Shown piece by piece: positions 1 through 8,092 of a stretch of DNA of 25,547 nucleotides (its first letter is position 1; every line of letters begins with the position of its first letter). Below the pieces are notes generated by a model. That model was given only the letters and a program-made list of their open reading frames with translations, was not told the origin of the DNA and did no database searches. The DNA is from SG-bin9 sp049323835 (GTDB lineage Bacteria; Pseudomonadota; Alphaproteobacteria; Rhizobiales; Xanthobacteraceae): NCBI GenBank assembly GCA_049323835.1, contig JBMOOJ010000034.1:1-25547 (forward strand), written 5' to 3'. Position numbers and translations under genes: made by a program.

Positions 1-1023
1 GAGGCAGGGCTTGAGGGGCCCGCCGAAGCCGAGTTTCCGTTCATGGATCTCAAGAGCGGAAAAAAATGGCTGTTGCGTCTCGGCAACGGCCGCTTGCCGA
101 CATGGGTGTTCGATCCGGCGCGCCGCGTGCCCGATACGACGCTGATGGACTATCTGCGCCTCGCGCCGCTGGTGTGGTCGAAGGCCGACCGTCTCGTTGG
201 TGACGCGATTCCGTGCGAGGGCACGCTCTATCAGCGCCTCGTGCAGCCGCTCTTGCTCGCCGCGCTCAACGTCGATCCGCCGCGCGGCTCCGCCGGGCTC
301 GCGGGCGCCATCGTCCGCGAGACGCTGCTGATGGGCGGGCAGGCGTGCCGGCCGCTGATCGCCTCGAAGGGCCTGAGCGCCGTGCTGGTCGAGCCCGCGA
401 TCGAGCAGTTGAAGGCCCGCGGCATGGGGGTCCACTTCATGCACGAGCTTCATGCGGTCGAGCGGACCGGGGAACGGGCTGTTGCCCTCGATTTCGGGGC
501 CGACAAGATCGCACTCGCCGACGGGGACGCGGTGGTGCTGGCGGTTCCGGCCAAGCCGGCCGCGACCCTGATTCCGGGGCTGACCGGCCCGACCAGGTTC
601 CGGGCCATCGTGAACGCCCATTTCCGCTACGATCCGCCCCCGGGGCAGCCGCCGATTCTGGGGGTCGTCGGGGGGCTGGTTGAGTGGCTTTTCGCGTTCC
701 CTCAGCGCCTGTCCGTGACCATCAGCGATGCCGACCGGCTGGTCGACAAGCCCCGTCAGGAGCTGGCGCAGGCCATTTGGGACGATGTCTGCAAGGCGTC
801 CGGAATTGGGACGCCGGAACTGCCCAAATGGCAGATCGTCCGGGAGCGGCGGGCCACCTTCGAGGCCACCCCCGAGCAGCATGCGCTACGGCCGGGGGCC
901 CATACCGGCATGAAAAACCTGTTTCTTGCAGGCGATTGGACTGATACGGGGTTGCCAGCGACGATTGAAGGATCGATCCGGTCCGGGCACCGCGCGGCGG
1001 ACCTGATCGTAGGGCAGGCTTAA
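1..1023 (+). CDS. hpnE: HpnE, hydroxysqualene dehydroxylase (5'-truncated by window edge)
   Basis: The reading frame is open from base 1, so the N-terminal part, including the dinucleotide-binding glycine motif, lies outside the window; 340 residues are visible and an internal ATG at 43 is not the real start. The protein belongs to the phytoene-desaturase-like FAD amine-oxidoreductase family. The C-terminus carries the family's FAD-contacting segment (LFLAGDWTDTGLPATIEGS, near the end). HpnE is known to reduce hydroxysqualene to squalene as the last step of the HpnCDE route from farnesyl diphosphate. It lies 24 nt upstream of the squalene-hopene cyclase gene on the same strand, so product and substrate match along the operon. 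Family assignment is firm; the symbol rests on sequence resemblance plus context. Confidence 0.9.
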   Translation, partial: EAGLEGPAEAEFPFMDLKSGKKWLLRLGNGRLPTWVFDPARRVPDTTLMDYLRLAPLVWSKADRLVGDAIPCEGTLYQRLVQPLLLAALNVDPPRGSAGLAGAIVRETLLMGGQACRPLIASKGLSAVLVEPAIEQLKARGMGVHFMHELHAVERTGERAVALDFGADKIALADGDAVVLAVPAKPAATLIPGLTGPTRFRAIVNAHFRYDPPPGQPPILGVVGGLVEWLFAFPQRLSVTISDADRLVDKPRQELAQAIWDDVCKASGIGTPELPKWQIVRERRATFEATPEQHALRPGAHTGMKNLFLAGDWTDTGLPATIEGSIRSGHRAADLIVGQA

Positions 1024-1047
1024 GCCGTCCGGATCGAGCGAAAGAAC

Positions 1048-2997
1048 ATGACAGAGCAGACCACCATTTCCAGCCCCGCGCTGGAAGCGAGTATTGTTTC
1101 GGCGACCAACTCCCTGCTGAAGCACCGGCAGGCGGATGGCCATTGGGTGTTCGAGCTCGAAGCCGACGCCACAATCCCGGCCGAATACGTGCTGATGCGC
1201 CACTACTTCGCCGAGCCGGTCGATGCCGAGCTCGAGCGCAAGATCGCCGCCTACCTGCGCCGCATCCAGGGCGCGCACGGCGGCTGGGCCCTGTTTCAGG
1301 ACGGCGACTTCGACATGAGCGCCAGCGTGAAGGCGTACTTCGCGCTGAAGATGATCGGCGACAGCGTCGACGCGCCGCACATGACGCGCGCGCGCGAGGC
1401 GATCCTCGCCCGCGGCGGCGCCGAGCGCTCGAACGTGTTCACGCGCATCCTGCTGGCGCTGTTCGGCGTGCTGACGTGGAAGGCTGTGCCGGTGATGCCG
1501 GTGGAGATCATGCTGCTGCCGCGCTGGTTTCCGTTCCACATGATCAAGGTCTCGTACTGGGCGCGCACTGTGATGGTGCCGCTGTTCGTGATCATGATGC
1601 TGAAGCCGCGCGCGAAGAATCCTAAGGGCATCTCGATTCCCGAGCTGTTCACGCAACCGCCGGAGACGATCGGCATGGCGCCGAAGGCGCCGCATCAGAA
1701 GGCCGGCTGGTTCTACTTCTTCGCCGGCGTCGACAGCCTCTTGCGCATCGTCGAACCGTATTTCCCGAAGGGCATGCGCAAGCGCGCTGTCGATCGCGCG
1801 GTTGCGTTCGTCACCGAGCGCCTCAACGGTATCGATGGCTTGGGGGCGATCTTCCCGGCGATGGTCAACAGCCTGATGATGTATCGCGAGCTCGGCTATC
1901 CGGCCGATCATCCGCTGCCGGCGATCGCCCGCAAGTCGATCGACAAGCTGCTCGTCATCAAGGAGAACGAAGCCTACTGCCAGCCCTGCGTCTCGCCGGT
2001 GTGGGACACGGCGCTCACCTGCCACGCGCTGCTGGAAGCGGGCGGCGAAGAGGCGCTGGCGAAGTCGAAAGTGGGGCTCGACTGGCTGAAGCCGCTTCAG
2101 GTGCTCGACGTCAAGGGCGACTGGATCGAGAAGCGCCCGAACGTGCGTCCGGGCGGCTGGGCGTTCCAGTACAACAACGCGCATTATCCCGATCTCGACG
2201 ACACGGCCGTCGTCGTCATGGCGATGGACCGTCTCAAGCGCGAAAAGGGGACGAGCGAATACGATGCGGCAATTGCGCGCGGCCGCGAGTGGATCGAGGG
2301 TCTTCAGAGCAAGAACGGCGGCTGGGCGGCGTTCGATGCCGACAACCTCGAATATTACCTGAACAACATCCCCTTCTCGGACCATGGCGCGCTGCTCGAT
2401 CCACCGACCGAGGACGTTACCGCGCGCTGCATCTCGATGCTGGCGCAGCTCGGCGAGACGCAGGCCAATCCGGCGGTCGCCGCCGGCGTGAAATATCTGC
2501 GCGACACCCAACTCGCGGACGGCTCGTGGTACGGCCGCTGGGGCATGAACTACATCTACGGAACCTGGTCGGTGCTGTGCGCGCTGAACGCTGTGGGCGT
2601 CCCCCATAGCGATCTGATGATACGCAAGGCGGTCGCCTGGCTGGTGTCGATCCAGAACGAGGATGGCGGCTGGGGCGAGGACGGAATCAGCTACCGTCTC
2701 GACTATCGCGGGCTGGAAAAAGCGCCCAGCACCGCCTCACAGACGGCATGGTCCTTGCTTGGACTGATGGCGGCGGGAGAAGTTGCAAACCCGGCGGTGG
2801 CGAAGGGTATCGCTTATCTGATGAAGACGCAGGGGAAGGACAATCTGTGGGACGAGGCCCGCTATACGGCGACCGGCTTCCCACGTGTATTTTACTTGCG
2901 CTACCACGGCTATCCGAAGTTCTTCCCGGTTTGGGCATTGGCGCGGTACCGGAATCTCAATAATAGTAACTCCCGCACGGTAGGGGTCGGAATGTGA
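1048..2997 (+). CDS. shc: Squalene-hopene cyclase
   Basis: This 649-residue protein is of normal length for the class II triterpene cyclases that fold squalene into hopene/hopanol at the membrane. The catalytic acid motif DXDD is present as DLDD at residues 382-385. At least five QW repeats can be read: Q28-W33, Q74-W80, Q420-W426, Q488-W494 and Q536-W542. The ATG at 1048 follows a weak purine-rich GAGCGAAAG. The gene follows hpnE by 24 nt and overlaps hpnG by 4 nt, so the three are very likely co-transcribed. It is also called hpnF in hopanoid nomenclature. I see no truncation or missing motif. Confidence 0.97.
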   Translation: MTEQTTISSPALEASIVSATNSLLKHRQADGHWVFELEADATIPAEYVLMRHYFAEPVDAELERKIAAYLRRIQGAHGGWALFQDGDFDMSASVKAYFALKMIGDSVDAPHMTRAREAILARGGAERSNVFTRILLALFGVLTWKAVPVMPVEIMLLPRWFPFHMIKVSYWARTVMVPLFVIMMLKPRAKNPKGISIPELFTQPPETIGMAPKAPHQKAGWFYFFAGVDSLLRIVEPYFPKGMRKRAVDRAVAFVTERLNGIDGLGAIFPAMVNSLMMYRELGYPADHPLPAIARKSIDKLLVIKENEAYCQPCVSPVWDTALTCHALLEAGGEEALAKSKVGLDWLKPLQVLDVKGDWIEKRPNVRPGGWAFQYNNAHYPDLDDTAVVVMAMDRLKREKGTSEYDAAIARGREWIEGLQSKNGGWAAFDADNLEYYLNNIPFSDHGALLDPPTEDVTARCISMLAQLGETQANPAVAAGVKYLRDTQLADGSWYGRWGMNYIYGTWSVLCALNAVGVPHSDLMIRKAVAWLVSIQNEDGGWGEDGISYRLDYRGLEKAPSTASQTAWSLLGLMAAGEVANPAVAKGIAYLMKTQGKDNLWDEARYTATGFPRVFYLRYHGYPKFFPVWALARYRNLNNSNSRTVGVGM

Positions 2998-3731
2998 CCA
3001 TTGGGGCTTTGGGGACCACGGGCGCCGGAGAAGGGCGCCCAGTGCTGATCGTGACGGGGCTTGCCCAGGAGGCGCGGATCGCCGCGGGACCGGGCATGTC
3101 GGTGATTTGCAGCAGCAGCAATCCGCGTCAGTTGCGATCGATCCTGAGCGGTTTCGACCACTCCAGCATCCGCGGCATCATCTCGTTCGGCGTGGCCGGC
3201 GGGCTCGATCCGATGCTGCGCTCGGGCGACATCGTCGTGGCGACCGAGGTGGTCGCGGGCGACCAGCGCTGGCGGGCGGAAACCGGCTTCACCGGCGATC
3301 TCGTTACCAATGCCGATCTCGGCCGCCGTCAGGTGGCGCGGGGCATCCTCGCCGGCGTGGAAGAGGTCGTGGTCGGCCCGAAGGGCAAGGCCGCGCTGCG
3401 CGCCCGCACCGGCGCCGCCGCCGTCGATATGGAGAGCCACATTGCAGCTCATTACGCCGAGGACAAGGGCCTGCCGTTCGCGGCGCTGCGCGTGATCAGC
3501 GATCCCGCCTCGCGCGCGCTGCCGGCGCTCGCCGTCGATGCGCTGAAGCCGTGCGGCAATATCGACCCGTGGAAGGTGATGAAGGGAATCGCCCGCAATC
3601 CGACGGCCATTCCTTCGCTGATGTCGACGGCGCGAGACTTCAACCGTGCTCTCGAAGGTTTGCGCGGCTGCCGCGGGTTTCTCTTCGACGGTCTGTTTGG
3701 TGATTTCGTCACCGCAGAAGCCGCGGCCTGA
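2994..3731 (+). CDS. hpnG: HpnG, hopanoid-associated nucleoside phosphorylase
   Basis: The 245-residue product resembles the MTA/SAH nucleosidase and purine phosphorylase fold: a glycine-rich ISFGVAGGLDP segment, the ribose-contacting M146-E147-S148 in AVDMESH, and ALRVISDPA with the catalytic-type Asp. In the hopanoid pathway HpnG removes adenine from adenosylhopane to give a ribosyl (phosphoribosyl) hopane, directly after HpnH. The start is GTG at 2994, which overlaps the shc stop as GTGA, giving translational coupling. A GGGG tract just upstream may assist ribosome binding. It converges with hpnH across a terminator. Confidence 0.92.
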   Translation: MTIGALGTTGAGEGRPVLIVTGLAQEARIAAGPGMSVICSSSNPRQLRSILSGFDHSSIRGIISFGVAGGLDPMLRSGDIVVATEVVAGDQRWRAETGFTGDLVTNADLGRRQVARGILAGVEEVVVGPKGKAALRARTGAAAVDMESHIAAHYAEDKGLPFAALRVISDPASRALPALAVDALKPCGNIDPWKVMKGIARNPTAIPSLMSTARDFNRALEGLRGCRGFLFDGLFGDFVTAEAAA

Positions 3732-3784
3732 GCACACACGCTTCGCACGAATAACATCGTGCTGGTTCTTGACTCTCCAAAGCA

Positions 3785-3818
3785 AAAAAGCCCCCACCAG
3801 TCGCGGTGAGGGCTTTTT
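3785..3818. terminator. Bidirectional terminator between hpnG and hpnH
   Basis: A 14-bp stem with one mismatch (left arm AAAAAGCCCCCACC, right arm GGTGAGGGCTTTTT) closes a 6-nt loop. The A-run on the left and T-run on the right make it an intrinsic terminator on both strands, as expected between convergent genes ending at 3731 and 3834. Confidence 0.9.
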
Positions 3819-3833
3819 GTTCGGCGAATTAAA

Positions 3834-4988
3834 TCACGCGGCCGTCGCGGCTTTCTGCTTGGCAGCCTTTTCGGCGGCCTCGTCGCTGCGGATCTCCGAT
3901 AGCTTCTTCTGGACCTGCTCGGCGAAGATGTACTGCGCGGGACGCTGATCCTTCAGGCTGATCTCAGGCGCCAGCGGACCTGACGTCCGCACACCCTTGA
4001 TCGCGAGCCATGCCGCCTTGAGCGGATTGTCGAACGCCGCCTGGGCTGCGGTCGGCTCGTAGCCGCAGTGCGCCATGCAGTTCGCGCACTTCTCGTACTT
4101 GCCGGTGCCGTAGGAATCCCAGTCAGTGGTCTCCATCAGCTCCTTGAAGGTCTTGGTGTAGCCTTCGCCGATCAGGTAGCAGGGCTTCTGCCAGCCGAAG
4201 ATGTTGCGCGCGGGCATGCCCCACGGCGTGCAGTGGAACTCCTGGTTGCCGGCGAGGAAGTCGAGGAACATGCTCGAGTGCATGAAATTCCACTTCTTGC
4301 CCTTGCCGCGCGCGAACACGTCGCGGAAAAGGTTCTTGGTCTTGGTGCGGTTCAGGAAGTGCTCCTGATCCGGCGCGCGCTCATAGGCGTAGCCGGGCGA
4401 CATCGAGACGCCGACGCCGAGCTCGGTCGTGTAGTCAAGGAACGCTGCGATGTCTTCCGCCGAGTGGCCGTCGAAGATCGTCGCGTTGACGTTGACGGTG
4501 AAGCCGCGCGCCTTCGCGGCCTTGATCGCGGAGACGGCGCGGTCGAAAACGCCCTTCTGCGACACGGCCTTGTCGTGATGATCGCGCAGACCGTCGAGGT
4601 GCACCGAGAAGAACAGGTATGGCGACGGCTCGAACAGATCGAGCTTCTTCTCCAGCAGCAGCGCGTTGGTGCAGAGCGAGACGAACTTCTTGCGCGCGAC
4701 GAGGCCGCGCACGATCTCGCCGATATCCTTGTGGATCAGCGGTTCGCCGCCCGGGATCGCCACCATTGGCGCGCCGCACTCCTCGGCCGCGTCCCAGCAC
4801 TCCTGCGGGGTCATGCGGCGATTGAGGATCGCATCCGGGTAGTCGATCTTGCCGCAGCCGACGCAGGCGAGGTTGCAGCGGAACAGCGGTTCGAGCATCA
4901 AGACCAGCGGATAGCGCTTACGGCCGAGAAGCTTCTGCTTCATCAGGTAGCCGCCGATTTTGATTTCCTTGAAGAACGGAATTGCCAT
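3834..4988 (-). CDS. hpnH: HpnH, adenosylhopane synthase (radical SAM)
   Basis: A 384-residue radical-SAM protein with the iron-sulfur motif C38-x3-C42-x2-C45 near the N-terminus and GGEPLI, the SAM-contacting GGE motif, further along. The C-terminal third has extra cysteines (CANCMAHCGYEP), typical of the HpnH family's C-terminal domain. HpnH couples the 5'-deoxyadenosyl radical to diploptene, forming adenosylhopane, the parent of all C35 extended hopanoids. The ATG at 4988 lies 36 nt after ispH, and only a weak, distant GAAAG precedes it. It is the last gene of a dxs-ispH-hpnH unit. Its product is the substrate of HpnG, encoded convergently next door. Confidence 0.95.
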   Translation of the reverse strand: MAIPFFKEIKIGGYLMKQKLLGRKRYPLVLMLEPLFRCNLACVGCGKIDYPDAILNRRMTPQECWDAAEECGAPMVAIPGGEPLIHKDIGEIVRGLVARKKFVSLCTNALLLEKKLDLFEPSPYLFFSVHLDGLRDHHDKAVSQKGVFDRAVSAIKAAKARGFTVNVNATIFDGHSAEDIAAFLDYTTELGVGVSMSPGYAYERAPDQEHFLNRTKTKNLFRDVFARGKGKKWNFMHSSMFLDFLAGNQEFHCTPWGMPARNIFGWQKPCYLIGEGYTKTFKELMETTDWDSYGTGKYEKCANCMAHCGYEPTAAQAAFDNPLKAAWLAIKGVRTSGPLAPEISLKDQRPAQYIFAEQVQKKLSEIRSDEAAEKAAKQKAATAA

Positions 4989-5024
4989 GTACGGACAACT
5001 TTCGGGCTTGGCGTGAGTTACGGG

Positions 5025-5951
5025 TCAGCTTGCCATCAATTCAGACGGCAGACGGAATTCAATGTTTTCCTCCCGCCCCGGAAGCACGGACACGGATACC
5101 GGTCCAAGCCGCCGCAGCGATTCAATCACGTCATCGACCAGAACTTCCGGCGCCGATGCGCCGGCGGTGATGCCGACTTTTTTTGTGTCTTTCAGCCATT
5201 CCGCCTTCACTTCGCTGCCATCGGCGACGAGGTAGCTTGGCACCCCGACTTCAGTACCGATCTCGCGCAGACGGTTTGAATTCGACGAGTTCTTGGCGCC
5301 GACGACGAGAATGACGTCGACCACCTTGGAAAGGTCTCTCACCGCCGACTGGCGGTTCTGGGTTGCGTAGCAGATATCGCGGGTGTCCGGGCCCTGAATA
5401 TCAGGGAAGCGCTCCTCGAGCGCGGCGATAATGTCCTTGGTGTCATCAACACTGAGTGTCGTCTGGGTGATGTAGGCGAGCGGCGTGTCGCTCGGCATTT
5501 CGAGCGCGGCGACGTCCTCGACGCTCTGCACCAGCGTCACAGGCCCCGGGACCTGCCCCATGGTACCGACGACCTCCGGATGGCCCTCGTGGCCGATCAG
5601 GATCAGCCGGCGGCCCTTCGAGACGTAGCGCTTGCCCTGATTGTGCACCTTGGTGACGAGCGGGCAGGTGGCATTGAGGACGGGAAGGTTGCGCTTGGCC
5701 GCTTCCTCCTCGACGCTTCTGGCAACGCCATGCGCGCTGAACACGGTGACGGCGTTCGCCGGCACCTCGTGGAGGTCTTCCACAAACACCGCGCCTTTCG
5801 CCTTTAGGCTTTCGACCACGTATTTGTTATGGACGATCTCGTGGCGGACGTAGACCGGCGGGCCATACTTCTCCAGCGCGCGTTCGACGATCTCGATCGC
5901 GCGCACGACCCCCGCGCAGAACCCGCGCGGCTGAGCCAGAACGACCTCCAT
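5025..5951 (-). CDS. ispH: IspH, 4-hydroxy-3-methylbut-2-enyl diphosphate reductase
   Basis: With the ATG at 5951 the protein is 308 residues. The [4Fe-4S] cysteines fall at C12, C96 and C194, and the substrate-contacting H41, H74, H124 and E126 match E. coli numbering, which favours this start over an in-frame TTG at 5969 that would overlap dxs. IspH performs the last MEP-pathway step, reducing HMBPP to IPP and DMAPP in the cytosol. No clear Shine-Dalgarno is seen for either start, so translation may be coupled to dxs, whose stop lies 10 nt upstream. Confidence 0.95.
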   Translation of the reverse strand: MEVVLAQPRGFCAGVVRAIEIVERALEKYGPPVYVRHEIVHNKYVVESLKAKGAVFVEDLHEVPANAVTVFSAHGVARSVEEEAAKRNLPVLNATCPLVTKVHNQGKRYVSKGRRLILIGHEGHPEVVGTMGQVPGPVTLVQSVEDVAALEMPSDTPLAYITQTTLSVDDTKDIIAALEERFPDIQGPDTRDICYATQNRQSAVRDLSKVVDVILVVGAKNSSNSNRLREIGTEVGVPSYLVADGSEVKAEWLKDTKKVGITAGASAPEVLVDDVIESLRRLGPVSVSVLPGREENIEFRLPSELMAS

Positions 5952-5961
5952 CGGACGCCGA

Positions 5962-7878
5962 TCAAGCAAGCTGCACCGTCCGCTTGTCGGCGTCGCGGCC
6001 GAGCGCCTCGAACACCTTGACGACGATGCCTTTGGCGTCGAGACCGGCCTGCGCGTACATCGCGGCCGGGCTGTCGTGATCCTGGAAGAGATCGGGCAGC
6101 ATCATGCAGCGAACCTTCAGTCCCTTGTCGAGCGCGCCGTTGTCCGACAGCGCCTGCAAGACCTGGGCGCTGAATCCGCCAATCGAGCCTTCCTCGATCG
6201 TGATCAGCACTTCATGCTCGCGGGCGAGTCGCAGGACGAGATCGGTATCCAGCGGCTTGGCGAAGCGTGCATCGGCCACCGTGGCCGTCAAGCCGTGTGA
6301 CTTTAGAACCTCTGCAGCCTTGAGGCACTCGGCGAGGCGCGTGCCGAGCGACAGCAGCGCGACGCTCGAACCTTCCTTGATGATGCGGCCCTTGCCGATC
6401 TCGAGCGGCGTGCCGATTTCCGGCAGTTCGACGCCGACACCGTCGCCGCGCGGGAAGCGGAAGGCGGACGGACGATCGTCGATCGCAACCGCGGTCGCGA
6501 CCATGTGGCGCAGCTCGGCCTCGTCCGCGGCCGCCATCACCACGAAGTCGGGGAGGCAGCAGAGATAGGCCAGGTCGAAAGCGCCGGCGTGGGTCGGGCC
6601 GTCCGCACCGACGAGACCGGCGCGGTCGATGGCGAAGCGCACCGGCAGACGTTGGATCGCCACGTCGTGAACCACCTGGTCGTAGGCGCGTTGAAGGAAG
6701 GTGGAATAGATCGCCGTGAACGGCTTCATTCCTTCGGTCGCAAGACCGGCCGCGAAGGTCACGCCGTGTTGTTCGGCAATGCCCACGTCGAAGGTCCGGT
6801 TCGGGAAGGCCTTGCCGAAGATGTCGACGCCGGTGCCGGACGGCATGGCCGCGGTGATGGCGACGATCTTGTCGTCGGTCTGCGCGTGCTTGACGAGGCT
6901 CTCGCCGAACACCTTGGTGTAGGACGGAGCGTTGGCGACGGCCTTGGCCTGCTTGCCGGTGGCGACGTCGAATTTGACGACGCCGTGGTACTTGTCGGCG
7001 GACGCTTCGGCCGGGGCGTAACCCTTGCCCTTCTGCGTGACGACATGAACGAGGATCGGGCCCTGCTCGGAGTCGCGCACGTTGCGCAGCACCGGCAACA
7101 GATGATCGAAGTTGTGGCCGTCGATCGGGCCGACGTAGAAGAAGCCGAGTTCCTCGAACAGCGTGCCGCCCGAGAGGAAGCCGCGCGCATATTCTTCGGC
7201 GCGCTGCGCACCCTTCTCGACGAACTTCGGCAGCTTCTTCGCGACCTGCTTGGCGGTTTCGCGCAGCGAGCGGTAGGTGCGGCCGGAGATCAGACGCGAG
7301 AGGTAGGCCGACATGGCGCCGACCGGCGGTGCGATCGACATCTCGTTGTCGTTGAGGATGACGATCAGGCGCGAATCCATGGCGCCGGCATTGTTCATCG
7401 CCTCATAGGCCATGCCCGCCGAGATCGAACCGTCGCCGATCACGGCCACGACCGAGTTCTTCTTGCCGGCGAGATCGCGGGCGACCGCCATGCCGAGGCC
7501 GGCGGAGATCGAGGTCGACGAGTGAGCAGCGCCAAAGCAGTCGTACTGGCTTTCGGCGCGCTTGGTGAAACCGGACAGGCCGCCGCCCTGACGCAAGGTG
7601 CGGATGCGGTCGCGCCGTTCGGTCAGAATCTTGTGCGGATACGCCTGATGTCCGACATCCCAGATGATGCGGTCGTCCGGCGTGTTGAAGACATGGTGCA
7701 ATGCGACGGTCAGTTCGACCACGCCGAGGCCCGCGCCCAGATGTCCGCCGGTGACGGCGACAGCGTTGATCGTCTCCGCGCGCAGCTCGGCGGCGAACTG
7801 CGTCAACTGACTGTCGGGCAGCGTCCGGAGGTCGGCCGGCGTTTTAACTGCATCGAGGAGGGGGGTTTTTGATGTCAT
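5962..7878 (-). CDS. dxs: 1-deoxy-D-xylulose-5-phosphate synthase
   Basis: A full-length, 638-residue thiamine-diphosphate enzyme catalysing the entry step of the MEP pathway (pyruvate plus glyceraldehyde-3-phosphate to DXP). Visible features are H46 in the TGGHLGAGLG segment, the thiamine-diphosphate/Mg motif beginning G148-D149-G150 and ending with N176 in ILNDNEMS, and the AEQHGVTFAAG segment carrying the catalytic Glu of the transketolase-like central domain. The ATG at 7878 has GAAAG about 8 nt upstream as a modest ribosome site. It heads a dxs-ispH-hpnH transcription unit and is divergent from hpnN. Whether this is the only dxs of the genome cannot be told here. Confidence 0.97.
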   Translation of the reverse strand: MTSKTPLLDAVKTPADLRTLPDSQLTQFAAELRAETINAVAVTGGHLGAGLGVVELTVALHHVFNTPDDRIIWDVGHQAYPHKILTERRDRIRTLRQGGGLSGFTKRAESQYDCFGAAHSSTSISAGLGMAVARDLAGKKNSVVAVIGDGSISAGMAYEAMNNAGAMDSRLIVILNDNEMSIAPPVGAMSAYLSRLISGRTYRSLRETAKQVAKKLPKFVEKGAQRAEEYARGFLSGGTLFEELGFFYVGPIDGHNFDHLLPVLRNVRDSEQGPILVHVVTQKGKGYAPAEASADKYHGVVKFDVATGKQAKAVANAPSYTKVFGESLVKHAQTDDKIVAITAAMPSGTGVDIFGKAFPNRTFDVGIAEQHGVTFAAGLATEGMKPFTAIYSTFLQRAYDQVVHDVAIQRLPVRFAIDRAGLVGADGPTHAGAFDLAYLCCLPDFVVMAAADEAELRHMVATAVAIDDRPSAFRFPRGDGVGVELPEIGTPLEIGKGRIIKEGSSVALLSLGTRLAECLKAAEVLKSHGLTATVADARFAKPLDTDLVLRLAREHEVLITIEEGSIGGFSAQVLQALSDNGALDKGLKVRCMMLPDLFQDHDSPAAMYAQAGLDAKGIVVKVFEALGRDADKRTVQLA

Positions 7879-7901
7879 AACGCAACTTTCAAAAATGGTC
7901 G

Positions 7902-7929
7902 AAACAGGCGTCCGGACCTTGTTTGTTCC
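7902..7929 (-). promoter_or_regulatory. Possible EcfG-like (general stress sigma) promoter upstream of dxs
   Basis: Read on the minus strand, GGAAC (7929-7925) is followed 18 nt later by TGTTT. The alphaproteobacterial EcfG consensus is GGAAC, then 16-17 nt, then CGTT, so spacing and first base deviate. It ends about 24 nt before the dxs start codon. I offer it only as a candidate. The rest of the 214-nt dxs-hpnN gap (7879-8092) shows no convincing sigma-70 promoter to my eye, although promoters for both genes must lie there. Confidence 0.25.
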
Positions 7930-8092
7930 GCGCTTTATGGCAGATATCCAGAATGAAAACAGTACCCTGACACTTTTTATGCCATTTTTGAGCGCATTTG
8001 AAGCCGAGCTTGCCGGCCACCTCAGAGATAGGTAACCGGACCCATGGCGGCCCGCGGTTTCCTACGTCGTCCCCCCAATCGAAAGAATAAAA

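Noticed and set aside
886..2607. Long open frame of 573 codons antisense to hpnE/shc
   Set aside because: It lies opposite a cyclase with all catalytic motifs. Its translation is Arg/His/Asp/Val-rich without any recognisable fold, as expected for the antisense of high-GC genes.
4068..5279. 403-codon plus-strand frame opposite hpnH and the end of ispH
   Set aside because: It crosses two well-supported genes on the other strand and shows no recognisable protein features.
5952..5969. TTG start for ispH overlapping dxs
   Set aside because: Cysteine and histidine positions match E. coli numbering only with ATG 5951; no ribosome site favours the TTG.
6505..7872. 455-codon plus-strand frame opposite dxs
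   Set aside because: The dxs frame carries complete thiamine-diphosphate motifs. The opposite frame has no domain, no ribosome site and typical antisense composition.
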